Origin: Tenacibaculum caenipelagi
GTDB taxonomy: Bacteria > Bacteroidota > Bacteroidia > Flavobacteriales > Flavobacteriaceae
Assembly (NCBI RefSeq): GCF_004363005.1
Contig: NZ_SNYH01000003.1
Span: forward strand, 388,287-452,286
Direction of reading: 5' to 3'
DNA length: 64,000 bases
Part shown: positions 1 through 8,397 of the stretch, one piece after another
Layout of the letters: each line of letters opens with the position of its first letter
Position numbering within the stretch: position 1 is the first letter of the stretch
Notes under the pieces: model-generated
Database searches by the model: none
What the model was told of the DNA's origin: nothing
The model's input: the letters and a program-made list of their open reading frames with translations, nothing else
Made by a program: the position numbers and the translations under genes

Positions 1-182
1 AAGTAGTAAGTAAAGAACTTAAAGACAAACCTTGGCATATAGAAGGACAAGGCAATTCTGAATGGGTTCTTATGGACTATGTAAATGTGGTAGTTCATAT
101 CTTTCAAAAACAAGTACGTGAATTTTACGATATAGAAAGCCTTTGGGGTGATGCTAAAATCACCGAAATTAATCCAGCTTAA
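1..182 (+). CDS. rsfS: Ribosome silencing factor RsfS, C-terminal part
   Basis: The frame is open from the left edge (first full codon at base 3) to TAA at 180-182. The 59 visible residues carry the C-terminal RsfS/YbeB/Iojap signature: a stretch reading WVLMDYVNVVVHIF, then REFYDIESLWGDA. Family members bind ribosomal protein uL14 and block 30S-50S joining during starvation. The gene ends 25 bases before ftsH on the same strand, so the two are probably co-transcribed. The N-terminal half lies outside the window. Confidence 0.9.
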   Translation, partial: VVSKELKDKPWHIEGQGNSEWVLMDYVNVVVHIFQKQVREFYDIESLWGDAKITEINPA

Positions 183-207
183 TTGCTAACTATTTAGACA
201 ACTTTTT

Positions 208-2133
208 ATGAGTGATAATAAAAAAAACACGCCAAAATTTACCTTCAATTCATTTTGGTTATACATACCTATCTTAGTAATATTATTAGGGTTGAGTTTC
301 TTTAATTCTAGTAACTTAGGATCTCGTAATATTTCTAAAAATGAGTTTACAAAAATTCTTCAAGCTAACGATATTGAAAAAATTGTTGTAGAGAATAATA
401 ATGTTGCTCAAATTTATTTAAAGCCCGAAGCAGAAAAAAAAGAAGAACATAAAAAATTAGCTGATTCTCCTTTTTACCGAAGTGGTACTCCATTATACAC
501 ATACAACTTTGGAGATTTGCAAAATTTCGAAAATGAAATCAACAAAGAAAAAGAAGAGAAAAATCTTGATTTTGACAAAGTAAATATTGAAAGAACTAGT
601 ATGATGGATACCATCATCAGCTTTCTTCCTTTTATTTTACTTATTGCTATTTGGCTTTTCTTTATGAGAAGAATGTCAGGAGCTGCTGGTGGTGGCGGTG
701 CTGGTGGACAAATTTTCAACATCGGTAAGTCAAAAGCAAAACTTTTTGATGAAAACACCAAAGTAAAAACTACTTTTAAAAATGTAGCTGGTTTAGAAGG
801 TGCCAAAGAAGAAGTACAAGAAATTGTTGACTTCTTAAAAAGCCCTGAAAAATACACTAAATTAGGTGGTAAAATTCCTAAAGGAGCTTTATTAGTAGGA
901 CCTCCAGGTACTGGTAAAACCTTATTAGCGAAAGCTGTAGCAGGTGAAGCTGGTGTGCCTTTCTTTTCTTTATCAGGTTCTGATTTTGTTGAAATGTTTG
1001 TAGGTGTTGGTGCCTCACGTGTACGTGATCTATTCAAACAAGCGCAACAAAAATCTCCTTCAATCATTTTTATTGATGAAATTGATGCCATAGGACGTGC
1101 CAGAGGTAAAAATAGTATGACTGGTGGAAACGATGAGCGTGAAAATACCTTAAACCAATTGTTAACAGAAATGGATGGTTTTGGTACTGATACTAATGTT
1201 ATTGTATTGGCAGCAACAAACCGTGCAGATGTACTAGATAAAGCTTTAATGCGTGCTGGTCGTTTTGATCGTCAAATTTATGTTGATTTACCAGATTTAC
1301 ACGAACGTAGAGAAATCTTCAATGTACATATTAAACCTTTAAAATTAGCAGAAAATGTTAATTTAGAATTCTTAGCTCAACAAACCCCTGGCTTTTCTGG
1401 TGCTGATATTGCTAATCTTTGTAACGAAGCTGCTTTAATTGCAGCTAGAAAAGGCAAAAATGCTATCGAACATCAAGATTTCTTAGATGCTGTTGATAGA
1501 ATTGTTGGTGGTTTAGAAAAGAAAAATAAAGTAATTACTCCAAAAGAAAAGAAAGTAATTGCGTTTCATGAAGCTGGTCATGCAACAGTAAGCTGGATGC
1601 TTGAACATGCTGCTCCTCTAGTAAAAGTTACAATTGTACCTCGTGGGCAATCACTTGGAGCTGCATGGTATCTTCCAGAAGAAAGAAAAATTGTTCAAAC
1701 AGAGCAAATGCTAGATGAAATGTGTGCTACTATGGGTGGTAGAGCAGCTGAAAAATTAATTTTCAATAAAATATCTACTGGAGCGTTAAGTGATTTAGAG
1801 AAAGTTACCAAACAAGCTCGCGCGATGGTTACTGTTTATGGATTAAATGATAAAGTTGGTAATATTACTTATTACGACTCGTCAGGAAATGATGCTTTTG
1901 TTAAGCCTTATAGTGATGCTACGGCTCAAAAAATTGATGAAGAAATTTCTGAAATCATAGAAAACCAATACAAAAGAGCTATTGATATACTGGATCAAAA
2001 CAGAGATAAGTTAACTGAACTAGCTGAGTTATTACTTGAAAAAGAAGTTATCTTTAAAGACGATTTAGTCAAAATTTTTGGTGATAGACCTTTTGACAAT
2101 AAAGAAGAATCTAAAATTACAACAGAAGAATAG
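208..2133 (+). CDS. ftsH: ATP-dependent zinc metalloprotease FtsH
   Basis: A 641-residue membrane-anchored AAA+ protease that degrades misfolded membrane proteins and short-lived regulators. Two membrane segments (about residues 17-32 and 133-150) flank a periplasmic domain, followed by a Gly-rich linker. The AAA domain has Walker A GPPGTGKT (231-238), Walker B FIDEIDAIG and the second region of homology ending MRAGRFDRQI. The M41 protease domain has the zinc motif HEAGH at 454-458. Length is normal for the family. It is followed after 12 bases by a LUD-domain gene. Every hallmark residue looked for is present. Confidence 0.98.
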   Translation: MSDNKKNTPKFTFNSFWLYIPILVILLGLSFFNSSNLGSRNISKNEFTKILQANDIEKIVVENNNVAQIYLKPEAEKKEEHKKLADSPFYRSGTPLYTYNFGDLQNFENEINKEKEEKNLDFDKVNIERTSMMDTIISFLPFILLIAIWLFFMRRMSGAAGGGGAGGQIFNIGKSKAKLFDENTKVKTTFKNVAGLEGAKEEVQEIVDFLKSPEKYTKLGGKIPKGALLVGPPGTGKTLLAKAVAGEAGVPFFSLSGSDFVEMFVGVGASRVRDLFKQAQQKSPSIIFIDEIDAIGRARGKNSMTGGNDERENTLNQLLTEMDGFGTDTNVIVLAATNRADVLDKALMRAGRFDRQIYVDLPDLHERREIFNVHIKPLKLAENVNLEFLAQQTPGFSGADIANLCNEAALIAARKGKNAIEHQDFLDAVDRIVGGLEKKNKVITPKEKKVIAFHEAGHATVSWMLEHAAPLVKVTIVPRGQSLGAAWYLPEERKIVQTEQMLDEMCATMGGRAAEKLIFNKISTGALSDLEKVTKQARAMVTVYGLNDKVGNITYYDSSGNDAFVKPYSDATAQKIDEEISEIIENQYKRAIDILDQNRDKLTELAELLLEKEVIFKDDLVKIFGDRPFDNKEESKITTEE

Positions 2134-2136
2134 TTT

Positions 2137-2144
2137 TATATTTG
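2137..2144 (+). promoter_or_regulatory. TAnnTTTG -7 box abutting the LUD gene start
   Basis: TATATTTG matches the Bacteroidota -7 consensus and ends one base before the ATG at 2146. If active it would make transcripts beginning at or inside the start codon. It may also be chance in AT-rich DNA, since the gene can be read from the ftsH transcript. Confidence 0.3.
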
Positions 2145-2145
2145 A

Positions 2146-2736
2146 ATGAATTTTTTCAAAAAATTATTTAAAACATACCAAGAATCATCTAAAGAAAAGG
2201 AAATAAATGAACAAATAGTTCATTTATCTTTAGATGATTCCTTTGTTCATAACTTTATTAATAGAGGTGGTAAATTTTTATATTGCACTTCTATTAATGA
2301 AGTTACGAATAATTTAAAACACATTTTACAAGAAAACAACTGGAATAAAATTACTTGTACAGATTTTGATTTATTAAAAATTACTGAAAAAATTGATGTA
2401 GCGGTACAAAAACATTCCTCTGAATCAATACCTTTTTTTACTTCTTGTGAGCATCTTATTGCTGATAAAGGAGAAATACTATTCTCTTCTAACCAACTAA
2501 GCAGTTATAAATTAGCTTCATACTCTAAACATTTTATTGTATATGCTACTACTAGTCAATTAGTGAAAAATACAGGAGAAGGATTAACAGGTATAAAAAC
2601 ACATTTTAGTGGCAACATTCCAACCAACATAAGTTCTATAAAGAATTATAAATTTGAGGTTGATGATGATAATTTTTTAAGTTATGGGAACAATAACACA
2701 AAAGATTTATATTTGCTGCTCTTTGAAGACCTTTAA
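2146..2736 (+). CDS. LUD-domain (LutC/YkgG-like) protein
   Basis: A 196-residue soluble protein resembling the LUD domain of LutC/YkgG, a family linked to lactate utilisation in other bacteria. Supporting features are the segment around residues 97-125 (TSCEHLIADKGEILFSS) and the C-terminal GPR-like region rewritten here as THFSGNIPTNIS. LutA and LutB partners are not adjacent. In Bacteroidota a lone LUD protein between ftsH and cdsA is a recurring arrangement (from memory), so a role in lactate oxidation should not be assumed. It lies 3 bases upstream of cdsA. Confidence 0.7.
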   Translation: MNFFKKLFKTYQESSKEKEINEQIVHLSLDDSFVHNFINRGGKFLYCTSINEVTNNLKHILQENNWNKITCTDFDLLKITEKIDVAVQKHSSESIPFFTSCEHLIADKGEILFSSNQLSSYKLASYSKHFIVYATTSQLVKNTGEGLTGIKTHFSGNIPTNISSIKNYKFEVDDDNFLSYGNNNTKDLYLLLFEDL

Positions 2737-2739
2737 AAT

Positions 2740-3534
2740 ATGTCTAATCTTTTAACAAGAACTCTTTCTGCCCTTGTTTATGCTGTACTATTTATTTCTG
2801 CTATTCTTTTTTCTGCAGAAACGTATATAGGCTTACTAGCTGCATTTGCTACAGTTTGTATTTGGGAGTTTTCTAAACTTTTAAAACTCAAAAGTCTTAT
2901 CCCTTATATACTTTTAGCTTACAGCACCTATATCTCTGTACAAAACATAACTTTTAATTATAGCAATATTCTATTTGGAGCTACTTTAACTGGATTACTT
3001 ATCCTTTTATATTTATTAATAAGCTCTAAACCAATTAAGATGGATTCTTTTGGGCAAAAGGTATTTTTACAAGCTATCTATTTAATCTTGCCTTTTTACT
3101 TTCTAATGAATCTTCCTTTTATTAATAGCATCTATAATCCAAATATTATTATTTATATCATTCTTATTATTTGGACAAACGATAGCTTCGCTTTTTTAGT
3201 AGGGAAAAACTTCGGAAAAAGAAAGTTATTTGAAAAGGTATCGCCTAAAAAAACAATTGAAGGTTTTATTGGTGGCTTACTATTTTCAATTGTTGCTGGA
3301 TTTATAATTGGTCAGTACTCAGGAATTTTTTCTACGCTTAATTGGGTAGTTATTTCAATTATTGTAGCTGTGTTTGGGTCTTTGGGTGACTTAGTTGAGT
3401 CTAAATTTAAAAGACAAGCCAATATAAAAGACAGTGGTACAATTATGCCAGGTCATGGAGGATTATTAGACAGGTTAGACAGCTTGTTTTTCCTTGCTCC
3501 CTTCGTATATTTGTATGTACATTATATAATGTAA
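2740..3534 (+). CDS. cdsA: Phosphatidate cytidylyltransferase
   Basis: Integral membrane enzyme (264 residues, about seven to eight hydrophobic segments) that makes CDP-diacylglycerol from phosphatidate and CTP, the branch point of phospholipid synthesis. The C-terminal family signature is complete: a Ser-Lys-Phe-Lys-Arg stretch, then KDSGTIMPGHGGLLDRLDS with its conserved Asp and Arg residues. The gene starts 3 bases after the LUD gene and belongs to the ftsH-led operon. Confidence 0.95.
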   Translation: MSNLLTRTLSALVYAVLFISAILFSAETYIGLLAAFATVCIWEFSKLLKLKSLIPYILLAYSTYISVQNITFNYSNILFGATLTGLLILLYLLISSKPIKMDSFGQKVFLQAIYLILPFYFLMNLPFINSIYNPNIIIYIILIIWTNDSFAFLVGKNFGKRKLFEKVSPKKTIEGFIGGLLFSIVAGFIIGQYSGIFSTLNWVVISIIVAVFGSLGDLVESKFKRQANIKDSGTIMPGHGGLLDRLDSLFFLAPFVYLYVHYIM

Positions 3535-3563
3535 ACTATCTGCACATTTAACTATCCTACCCC

Positions 3564-3821
3564 ATGGAAGATGATTTAGATTTAAGATTTAAAGAAGCTT
3601 ATATAAAAGCATCTGAACTAGAGGAAAAACTTCCTCCAGACATTATGCTTAGACTATATGCTTACTATAAACAGGCTGTAAAAGGTGACAGATTTACATT
3701 TAACGACAATAGTGACTTACGAAATGCTTTTAAATTTAACGCCTGGATGCAGTTAAGAGGTATGAGCGAAAAGGAAGCTAAAAAAGAATATATTAAATTA
3801 GTAAATTCAATCATAAAATAA
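3564..3821 (+). CDS. Acyl-CoA-binding protein
   Basis: An 85-residue protein matching the ACBP fold in length and motif. It has YAYYKQAVKGD in the centre (the ligand-binding Tyr-Lys helix) and a conserved NAWMQLRGMSEKEAKKEYI helix towards the C-terminus. It probably binds long-chain acyl-CoA esters in the cytosol. Its position between cdsA and a YceI lipoprotein fits a lipid-related role. The start follows cdsA by 29 bases. Confidence 0.9.
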   Translation: MEDDLDLRFKEAYIKASELEEKLPPDIMLRLYAYYKQAVKGDRFTFNDNSDLRNAFKFNAWMQLRGMSEKEAKKEYIKLVNSIIK

Positions 3822-3826
3822 ACCTC

Positions 3827-4459
3827 ATGAAAAAAATCGTTTATTCATTAATTATCTGCTTTACAATTTCTCAAATGATTTCTTGTAAATCAGAAGCTAA
3901 AAAAGAAACAGAAACTACAAAAGAAGAAATTAAAACAGAAAAACAAGCTGCATTTGTTTTACAAGATGCTAACAACTCTATAAACTGGGTAGCCTATAAA
4001 ACTACAGAGAAAATACCTGTTAAAGGGCAATTTCAAAAAGTAAATATTACTGCTGGTGGTGAAGGTAATACTGCTAAAGAAGCAATTAATAATGCTGAAT
4101 TTTCTATCCCAGTTAGTAGCATTTTTACCTCAGATACTAGTCGAGATTTTAAAATTAAGAAGTTTTTCTTCGGAATTATGGATAAAACGGAGTTACTTTC
4201 TGGTAAGTTAGTGTTAGAAAATGACTCTATCGGTTATGCAGACTTAACAATGAATAGTGTTACTAAAAAACTTCCTTTTAAGTATACCTTAAATGGAAAA
4301 GAATTTAACTTAAACGCTACCATGAAAATTTCAGATTGGCAAGCTCAAAATGCTTTAGATTCATTAAATACAGCTTGTAAAGATTTACATAAAGGTGCTG
4401 ATGGTGTTTCTAAAACATGGGACGAAGTAGCCTTAACTATCTCTTCTATTTTTAAGTAA
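3827..4459 (+). CDS. YceI-family lipoprotein
   Basis: A 210-residue exported lipoprotein with a type II signal peptide (lipobox MISC, Cys at about residue 20), a Lys/Glu-rich linker to about residue 43, then a YceI-like beta-barrel domain. That domain includes a typical opening (NSINWVAYKTT) and a later VTKKLPF segment. YceI proteins bind polyisoprenoids or similar amphiphiles; the ligand here is unknown. It is the last gene of the ftsH-led run and is followed by a strong terminator. Confidence 0.88.
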   Translation: MKKIVYSLIICFTISQMISCKSEAKKETETTKEEIKTEKQAAFVLQDANNSINWVAYKTTEKIPVKGQFQKVNITAGGEGNTAKEAINNAEFSIPVSSIFTSDTSRDFKIKKFFFGIMDKTELLSGKLVLENDSIGYADLTMNSVTKKLPFKYTLNGKEFNLNATMKISDWQAQNALDSLNTACKDLHKGADGVSKTWDEVALTISSIFK

Positions 4460-4481
4460 GTAGAGAACTAAATATTAATAA

Positions 4482-4515
4482 AAAAATCCGAAGTATATGC
4501 TTCGGATTTTTTTAT
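4482..4515 (+). terminator. Rho-independent terminator after the YceI gene
   Basis: A 12-bp perfect stem (AAAAATCCGAAG at 4482-4493 and its complement at 4500-4511) with a 6-base loop runs into a T tract. It ends the ftsH-to-YceI run. Confidence 0.9.
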
Positions 4516-4662
4516 TCCAATTAACTTGAACTTTTACAGGCATAGTGTATTAATCAAGCTTTCTTCTTCTCTTCTCTTTCCATTCTTAAATTCATAATTC
4601 CTAACATAAAAACATTAAGATGTAATTAACATAAATATTTTCAATTTCAATAGTAAAGCTAT

Positions 4663-4670
4663 TAAATTTG
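4663..4670 (+). promoter_or_regulatory. TAnnTTTG -7 box for the TetR/export operon
   Basis: TAAATTTG lies 18 bases upstream of the ATG at 4689, after a 170-base AT-rich stretch with no gene. No clear -33 TTG is visible, so the call rests on the -7 box and position. Confidence 0.55.
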
Positions 4671-4688
4671 CGATATTAATTTTTATTT

Positions 4689-5372
4689 ATGAAAAATTTA
4701 CTATCAAATTTGAAAATAGAAATCCCATCAGGAACTTACATTAAAGACCCTCAGACTTCTGATTTAGGAAAAAGAATCATAGAACATAGCATTATATTAA
4801 TTGAGGATATTGGTTTTGAGAACTTTAACTTTAAAAAGCTAGGTAAGCTAATTGGATCAAATGAAAGTTCTGTATATCGCTATTTTGAAAGCAAGCATAA
4901 ACTACTGATATATTTAACTTCATGGTATTGGGGTTGGATTCAATACCAATTGGTTCTTGAAACATACAGTATTCAAAACCCTAAAGAAAAATTACTAAAA
5001 GCCATTGAAGTAGTTACTAAAACCACTAAACAAGACAGTAATTTTTCTCATGTTAATGAAGTTTTATTAAACTCAATTATCATTAACGAAAACTCCAAAT
5101 CTTACTTAACAAAAGAAGTAGATATCGAAAATAAAGAAGGTGTCTTTAAGCTATATAAAGAGGTGATAAAACGTTTTGCTGAAATAATATCATTGTATAA
5201 CAATTCTTACAAACACCCTCTAACATTAGCAAGTACAATAATTGACGGTGCTTTGCATCAACAATTTCTTAAACAACACTTTAAGTCATTAACTAATTGC
5301 AATGATAAAACATCACCAACATCTTTTTTTATTAACTTAACCTTAAAAACACTCTCTGATGAAAGAAAATAA
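4689..5372 (+). CDS. TetR/AcrR-family transcriptional regulator
   Basis: A 227-residue protein. Its helix-turn-helix region spans about residues 28-75, with the pattern IIEHSIILIEDIGF, then NESSVYRYFESKHKLL typical of TetR recognition helices. The C-terminal ligand domain is not recognisable. It overlaps the downstream ABC gene by 14 bases and heads the TetR-ABC-HlyD-TolC operon, so it probably controls its own exporter. It may instead be an activator; the sequence does not decide. Confidence 0.85.
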   Translation: MKNLLSNLKIEIPSGTYIKDPQTSDLGKRIIEHSIILIEDIGFENFNFKKLGKLIGSNESSVYRYFESKHKLLIYLTSWYWGWIQYQLVLETYSIQNPKEKLLKAIEVVTKTTKQDSNFSHVNEVLLNSIIINENSKSYLTKEVDIENKEGVFKLYKEVIKRFAEIISLYNNSYKHPLTLASTIIDGALHQQFLKQHFKSLTNCNDKTSPTSFFINLTLKTLSDERK

Positions 5373-7029
5373 TCAACTAACCCCTTGGCAGCGTTTTTTA
5401 GGCTTAGTAAACCTTGAGAAAAAAGACACATTGCAAATAGCCTATTATGCCATTTTTGAAGGTATTGTAGCTCTATCGCTTCCTTTGGGAATTCAAGCAA
5501 TTATAAATCTGTTACAAGCAGCTCAAATTTCTGCATCATGGATTGTTCTTATAATACTTGTTACAGGTGGTGTAGCTTTTAGCGGCATTTTGAAACTAAT
5601 GCAATTTAGGATTATAGAAACGATTCAACAAAGAATTTTCACAAGAGCGTCAATAGAGTTAAGTTATCGATTCCCAAAACTTAAGATGAGTGGATTAAGA
5701 AACTACTATCCACCAGAATTAGCCAATAGGTTTTTTGACACTTTAACTATTCAAAAAGGATTTTCTAAGATTTTGATTGATGTTCCATCAGCTCTTATAC
5801 AAATTATTTTTGCACTACTTCTACTATCATTTTACCATCCCTTTTTTATAATATTTGGCTTATTGGTACTTACATTAATATTCGTGGTATTCAAATACAC
5901 CGCAAAAAGTGGTTTGGAAACAAGTTTAAATGAATCAAAAAACAAATACAAAGTTGCTCACTGGCTACAAGAAATCGCTCGAACAATCATTAGCTTTAAA
6001 CTATCTGGTAAAACTAACTTAGCTCTTCAAAAGAGTGATATATTGGTTAATGATTATTTAAAATCAAGAGAAAGTCATTTTAAAGTTTTAGTGATACAAT
6101 ACATCCAAATGATTAGTTTTAAAGTAATTGTTACTGCTGGACTTTTATTTATGGGTGGCTTTTTAGTACTAACCCAACAAATGAATATAGGTCAATTTGT
6201 AGCTGCTGAAATTATCATTTTATTAATAATCACCTCTGTTGAAAAATTAATTTTAGGATTGGAATCTTTTTATGATGTCCTTACTTCCATTGAAAAACTA
6301 GGTCAGGTTGTAGACAAACCCATTGAATCACAACAAGGCACAAATATTAATAACGACAGACCATTTACTATTGAAGTACAAGATGTTTCATACAATATAA
6401 AAACCGAGGACAAACCTATACTGAAAAATATTTCTTTTGATATCAAACCTAGTGATAGAATTCTAATTCAAGGAAGTAGTAATTCAGGAAAATCGAGTCT
6501 TATAAAACTTATATCTGGTTTAATAGAACCTACCTCAGGACACATTTTTGTAAATGATTTATCATTAAAAAGCCTTCTTATTAACAATTACAGAGCAAAT
6601 TTAGGATTATCATTAAACGGAGAAACTCCTTTTGAAGGAACCATAAGAGAAAATATAACTTTCGGAGACGCCTCAATTAGTGATGATAAAATTTATGAAA
6701 CATTTAAAATAGTTGGATTAACCGAATTCTTAAAACAACAGTCTAAGGGATTAAATACCGATTTAAAACCAGAAGGGAAGCTTATAGGTTACACAGTTGC
6801 TAAAAAACTTATACTAGCAAGAGCTATTATAAAAAAGCCTAAACTATTAATTTTAGAAGACCCACTAGATCAATTTGAAAAAGATGAGGCAAATAAAATC
6901 ATTAATTTTATTACAAACCCTTCTCAGCCATGGAGCTTAATTATCATTAGTAAAAATGAAAATTGGAAAGAAAAATGTAATAAACAAATTACTCTTCAAA
7001 AAGGTAGTATCACTAACTTTAAATCATAG
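5359..7029 (+). CDS. ABC exporter subunit (HlyB-like core) with degenerate ATPase domain
   Basis: A 556-residue protein with an N-terminal exporter membrane domain (about residues 20-320) and a C-terminal nucleotide-binding domain. Walker A is intact (GSSNSGKSS). The ABC signature LSGGQ is replaced by LIGYT. Walker B ends LLILED instead of an Asp-Glu pair. The Q-loop position reads Asn, and the H-loop reads IISKNE with no His. There is no N-terminal C39 peptidase domain. HlyD- and TolC-type partners follow, so it looks like the inner-membrane unit of a type I-like exporter. ATP hydrolysis is doubtful or unusual. No substrate gene is adjacent. Confidence 0.85.
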   Translation: MKENNQLTPWQRFLGLVNLEKKDTLQIAYYAIFEGIVALSLPLGIQAIINLLQAAQISASWIVLIILVTGGVAFSGILKLMQFRIIETIQQRIFTRASIELSYRFPKLKMSGLRNYYPPELANRFFDTLTIQKGFSKILIDVPSALIQIIFALLLLSFYHPFFIIFGLLVLTLIFVVFKYTAKSGLETSLNESKNKYKVAHWLQEIARTIISFKLSGKTNLALQKSDILVNDYLKSRESHFKVLVIQYIQMISFKVIVTAGLLFMGGFLVLTQQMNIGQFVAAEIIILLIITSVEKLILGLESFYDVLTSIEKLGQVVDKPIESQQGTNINNDRPFTIEVQDVSYNIKTEDKPILKNISFDIKPSDRILIQGSSNSGKSSLIKLISGLIEPTSGHIFVNDLSLKSLLINNYRANLGLSLNGETPFEGTIRENITFGDASISDDKIYETFKIVGLTEFLKQQSKGLNTDLKPEGKLIGYTVAKKLILARAIIKKPKLLILEDPLDQFEKDEANKIINFITNPSQPWSLIIISKNENWKEKCNKQITLQKGSITNFKS

Positions 7030-7035
7030 GCATCC

Positions 7036-8397
7036 ATGTTAAACATATCTAAGAATAAAATTTCCAATCAAGTAGACTTAACTAAGCTTAAGTCTGGAAA
7101 AGAAATTTTCACAAAAGAATACCACAAACGATTTAAAAAGTTCCTGCTTTTCTTTTCACTATTACTACTGATTATATTATTTCTGCCTTGGACTCAAAAC
7201 GTATCCAGTAACGGAAAAGTTACCACTTTAAAACCAAATCAACGTCCACAAACACTCCAATCTCAAATTCCTGGACGTATTGAAGAATGGTTTGTACAAG
7301 AGGGAGATTTGGTAAAAAAAGGAGACACTATTTTAAGAATTTCTGAAATAAAGAGTGACTATTTTGACACTAAATTAGCTGAAAGAACCGACAAACAGTT
7401 AAACTCAAAAAATCTATCTGCAAAAGCCTACACAAACAAAATAAGTGCTTTACAAAAGCAAATAGCTGCTATTCAAAACGAACGTATTCTAAAGCTACAA
7501 CAAGCTAAAAATAAGTTGAAACAAGCTCATTTAAAAGTTAAAAGTGATAGCATTGATTTAAAAGCAGCCGAAATTAAACAAAACATAGCTCAAACACAAT
7601 TAAACAGAACACTTACACTTCAAAAAGAAGGCTTGAAAGCTGTAAAAGATGTGGAAGAAAAAAGAGCCAAACTTCAAGAACTAACAGCAAAATTAGTCTC
7701 TCAAGAAAACAAATTTTTAAGTTCTAAAAATGACCTTATCAATGCTCAATTGAGTATTAGCAGCATCCAAGCTTCTTATATTGATAAACTTTCAAAAGCA
7801 GAAAGTAGTTTATACACAGCTCAATCTGATGCTTATGATACAGATGTACAAGTATCTAAATTAGAAACCAGTTTAGCTAATTATAACAAACGTAGCTCTT
7901 TATTATATATAACGGCTCCACAAGATGGGTATATCAATAAAACGATAAAATCAGGAATTGGTGAAACCTTTAAAGAAGGTGAACAACTTGTTAATATTAT
8001 GCCCGCTAATTATGATTTAGCTGTTGAAATGTATATACAACCTATCGATTTACCATTAATACACACTGGTGAAAGTGTTCGTGTTCAATTCGATGGCTGG
8101 CCTGCTATGGTATTCAGTGGTTGGCCTAATGTATCGTACGGAACCTATGGAGCTAAAATTGTAGCTATAGAAAACTTCATCAGCAGTAATGGTAAATACC
8201 GTGTATTAATTGTTCCTGATAGCAATGACGAACCTTGGCCCAAAGCTATTAGGGTTGGATCAGGAGCTAAAACTATTGCCATGTTAGAAAATGTGCCTAT
8301 ATGGTATGAATTGTGGAGACAACTCAACAGCTTCCCTCCTAACTTTTACCAACCAAAAAACAAAAACGACAACTATAAATCAAAGGAAGATAAATAA
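7036..8397 (+). CDS. HlyD-family membrane fusion protein
   Basis: A 453-residue periplasmic adaptor with one N-terminal membrane anchor (about residues 35-52). A first lipoyl half (SQIPGRIEEWFVQEGDLVKKGDTIL) is followed by a long Lys/Gln/Ala-rich coiled coil (about 110-275) and a second half (YITAPQDGYINKTIKSGIGE). It would bridge the ABC unit to TolC. It starts 6 bases after the ABC gene, and its TAA shares one base with the ATG of the TolC gene (TAATG), which indicates translational coupling. Confidence 0.92.
   Translation: MLNISKNKISNQVDLTKLKSGKEIFTKEYHKRFKKFLLFFSLLLLIILFLPWTQNVSSNGKVTTLKPNQRPQTLQSQIPGRIEEWFVQEGDLVKKGDTILRISEIKSDYFDTKLAERTDKQLNSKNLSAKAYTNKISALQKQIAAIQNERILKLQQAKNKLKQAHLKVKSDSIDLKAAEIKQNIAQTQLNRTLTLQKEGLKAVKDVEEKRAKLQELTAKLVSQENKFLSSKNDLINAQLSISSIQASYIDKLSKAESSLYTAQSDAYDTDVQVSKLETSLANYNKRSSLLYITAPQDGYINKTIKSGIGETFKEGEQLVNIMPANYDLAVEMYIQPIDLPLIHTGESVRVQFDGWPAMVFSGWPNVSYGTYGAKIVAIENFISSNGKYRVLIVPDSNDEPWPKAIRVGSGAKTIAMLENVPIWYELWRQLNSFPPNFYQPKNKNDNYKSKEDK

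Noticed and set aside
474..1091. A 205-codon open frame on the minus strand inside ftsH
   Set aside because: It lies wholly opposite a clear coding gene, is rich in Ser, Pro and Phe as expected of an antisense shadow, and shows no family motif.
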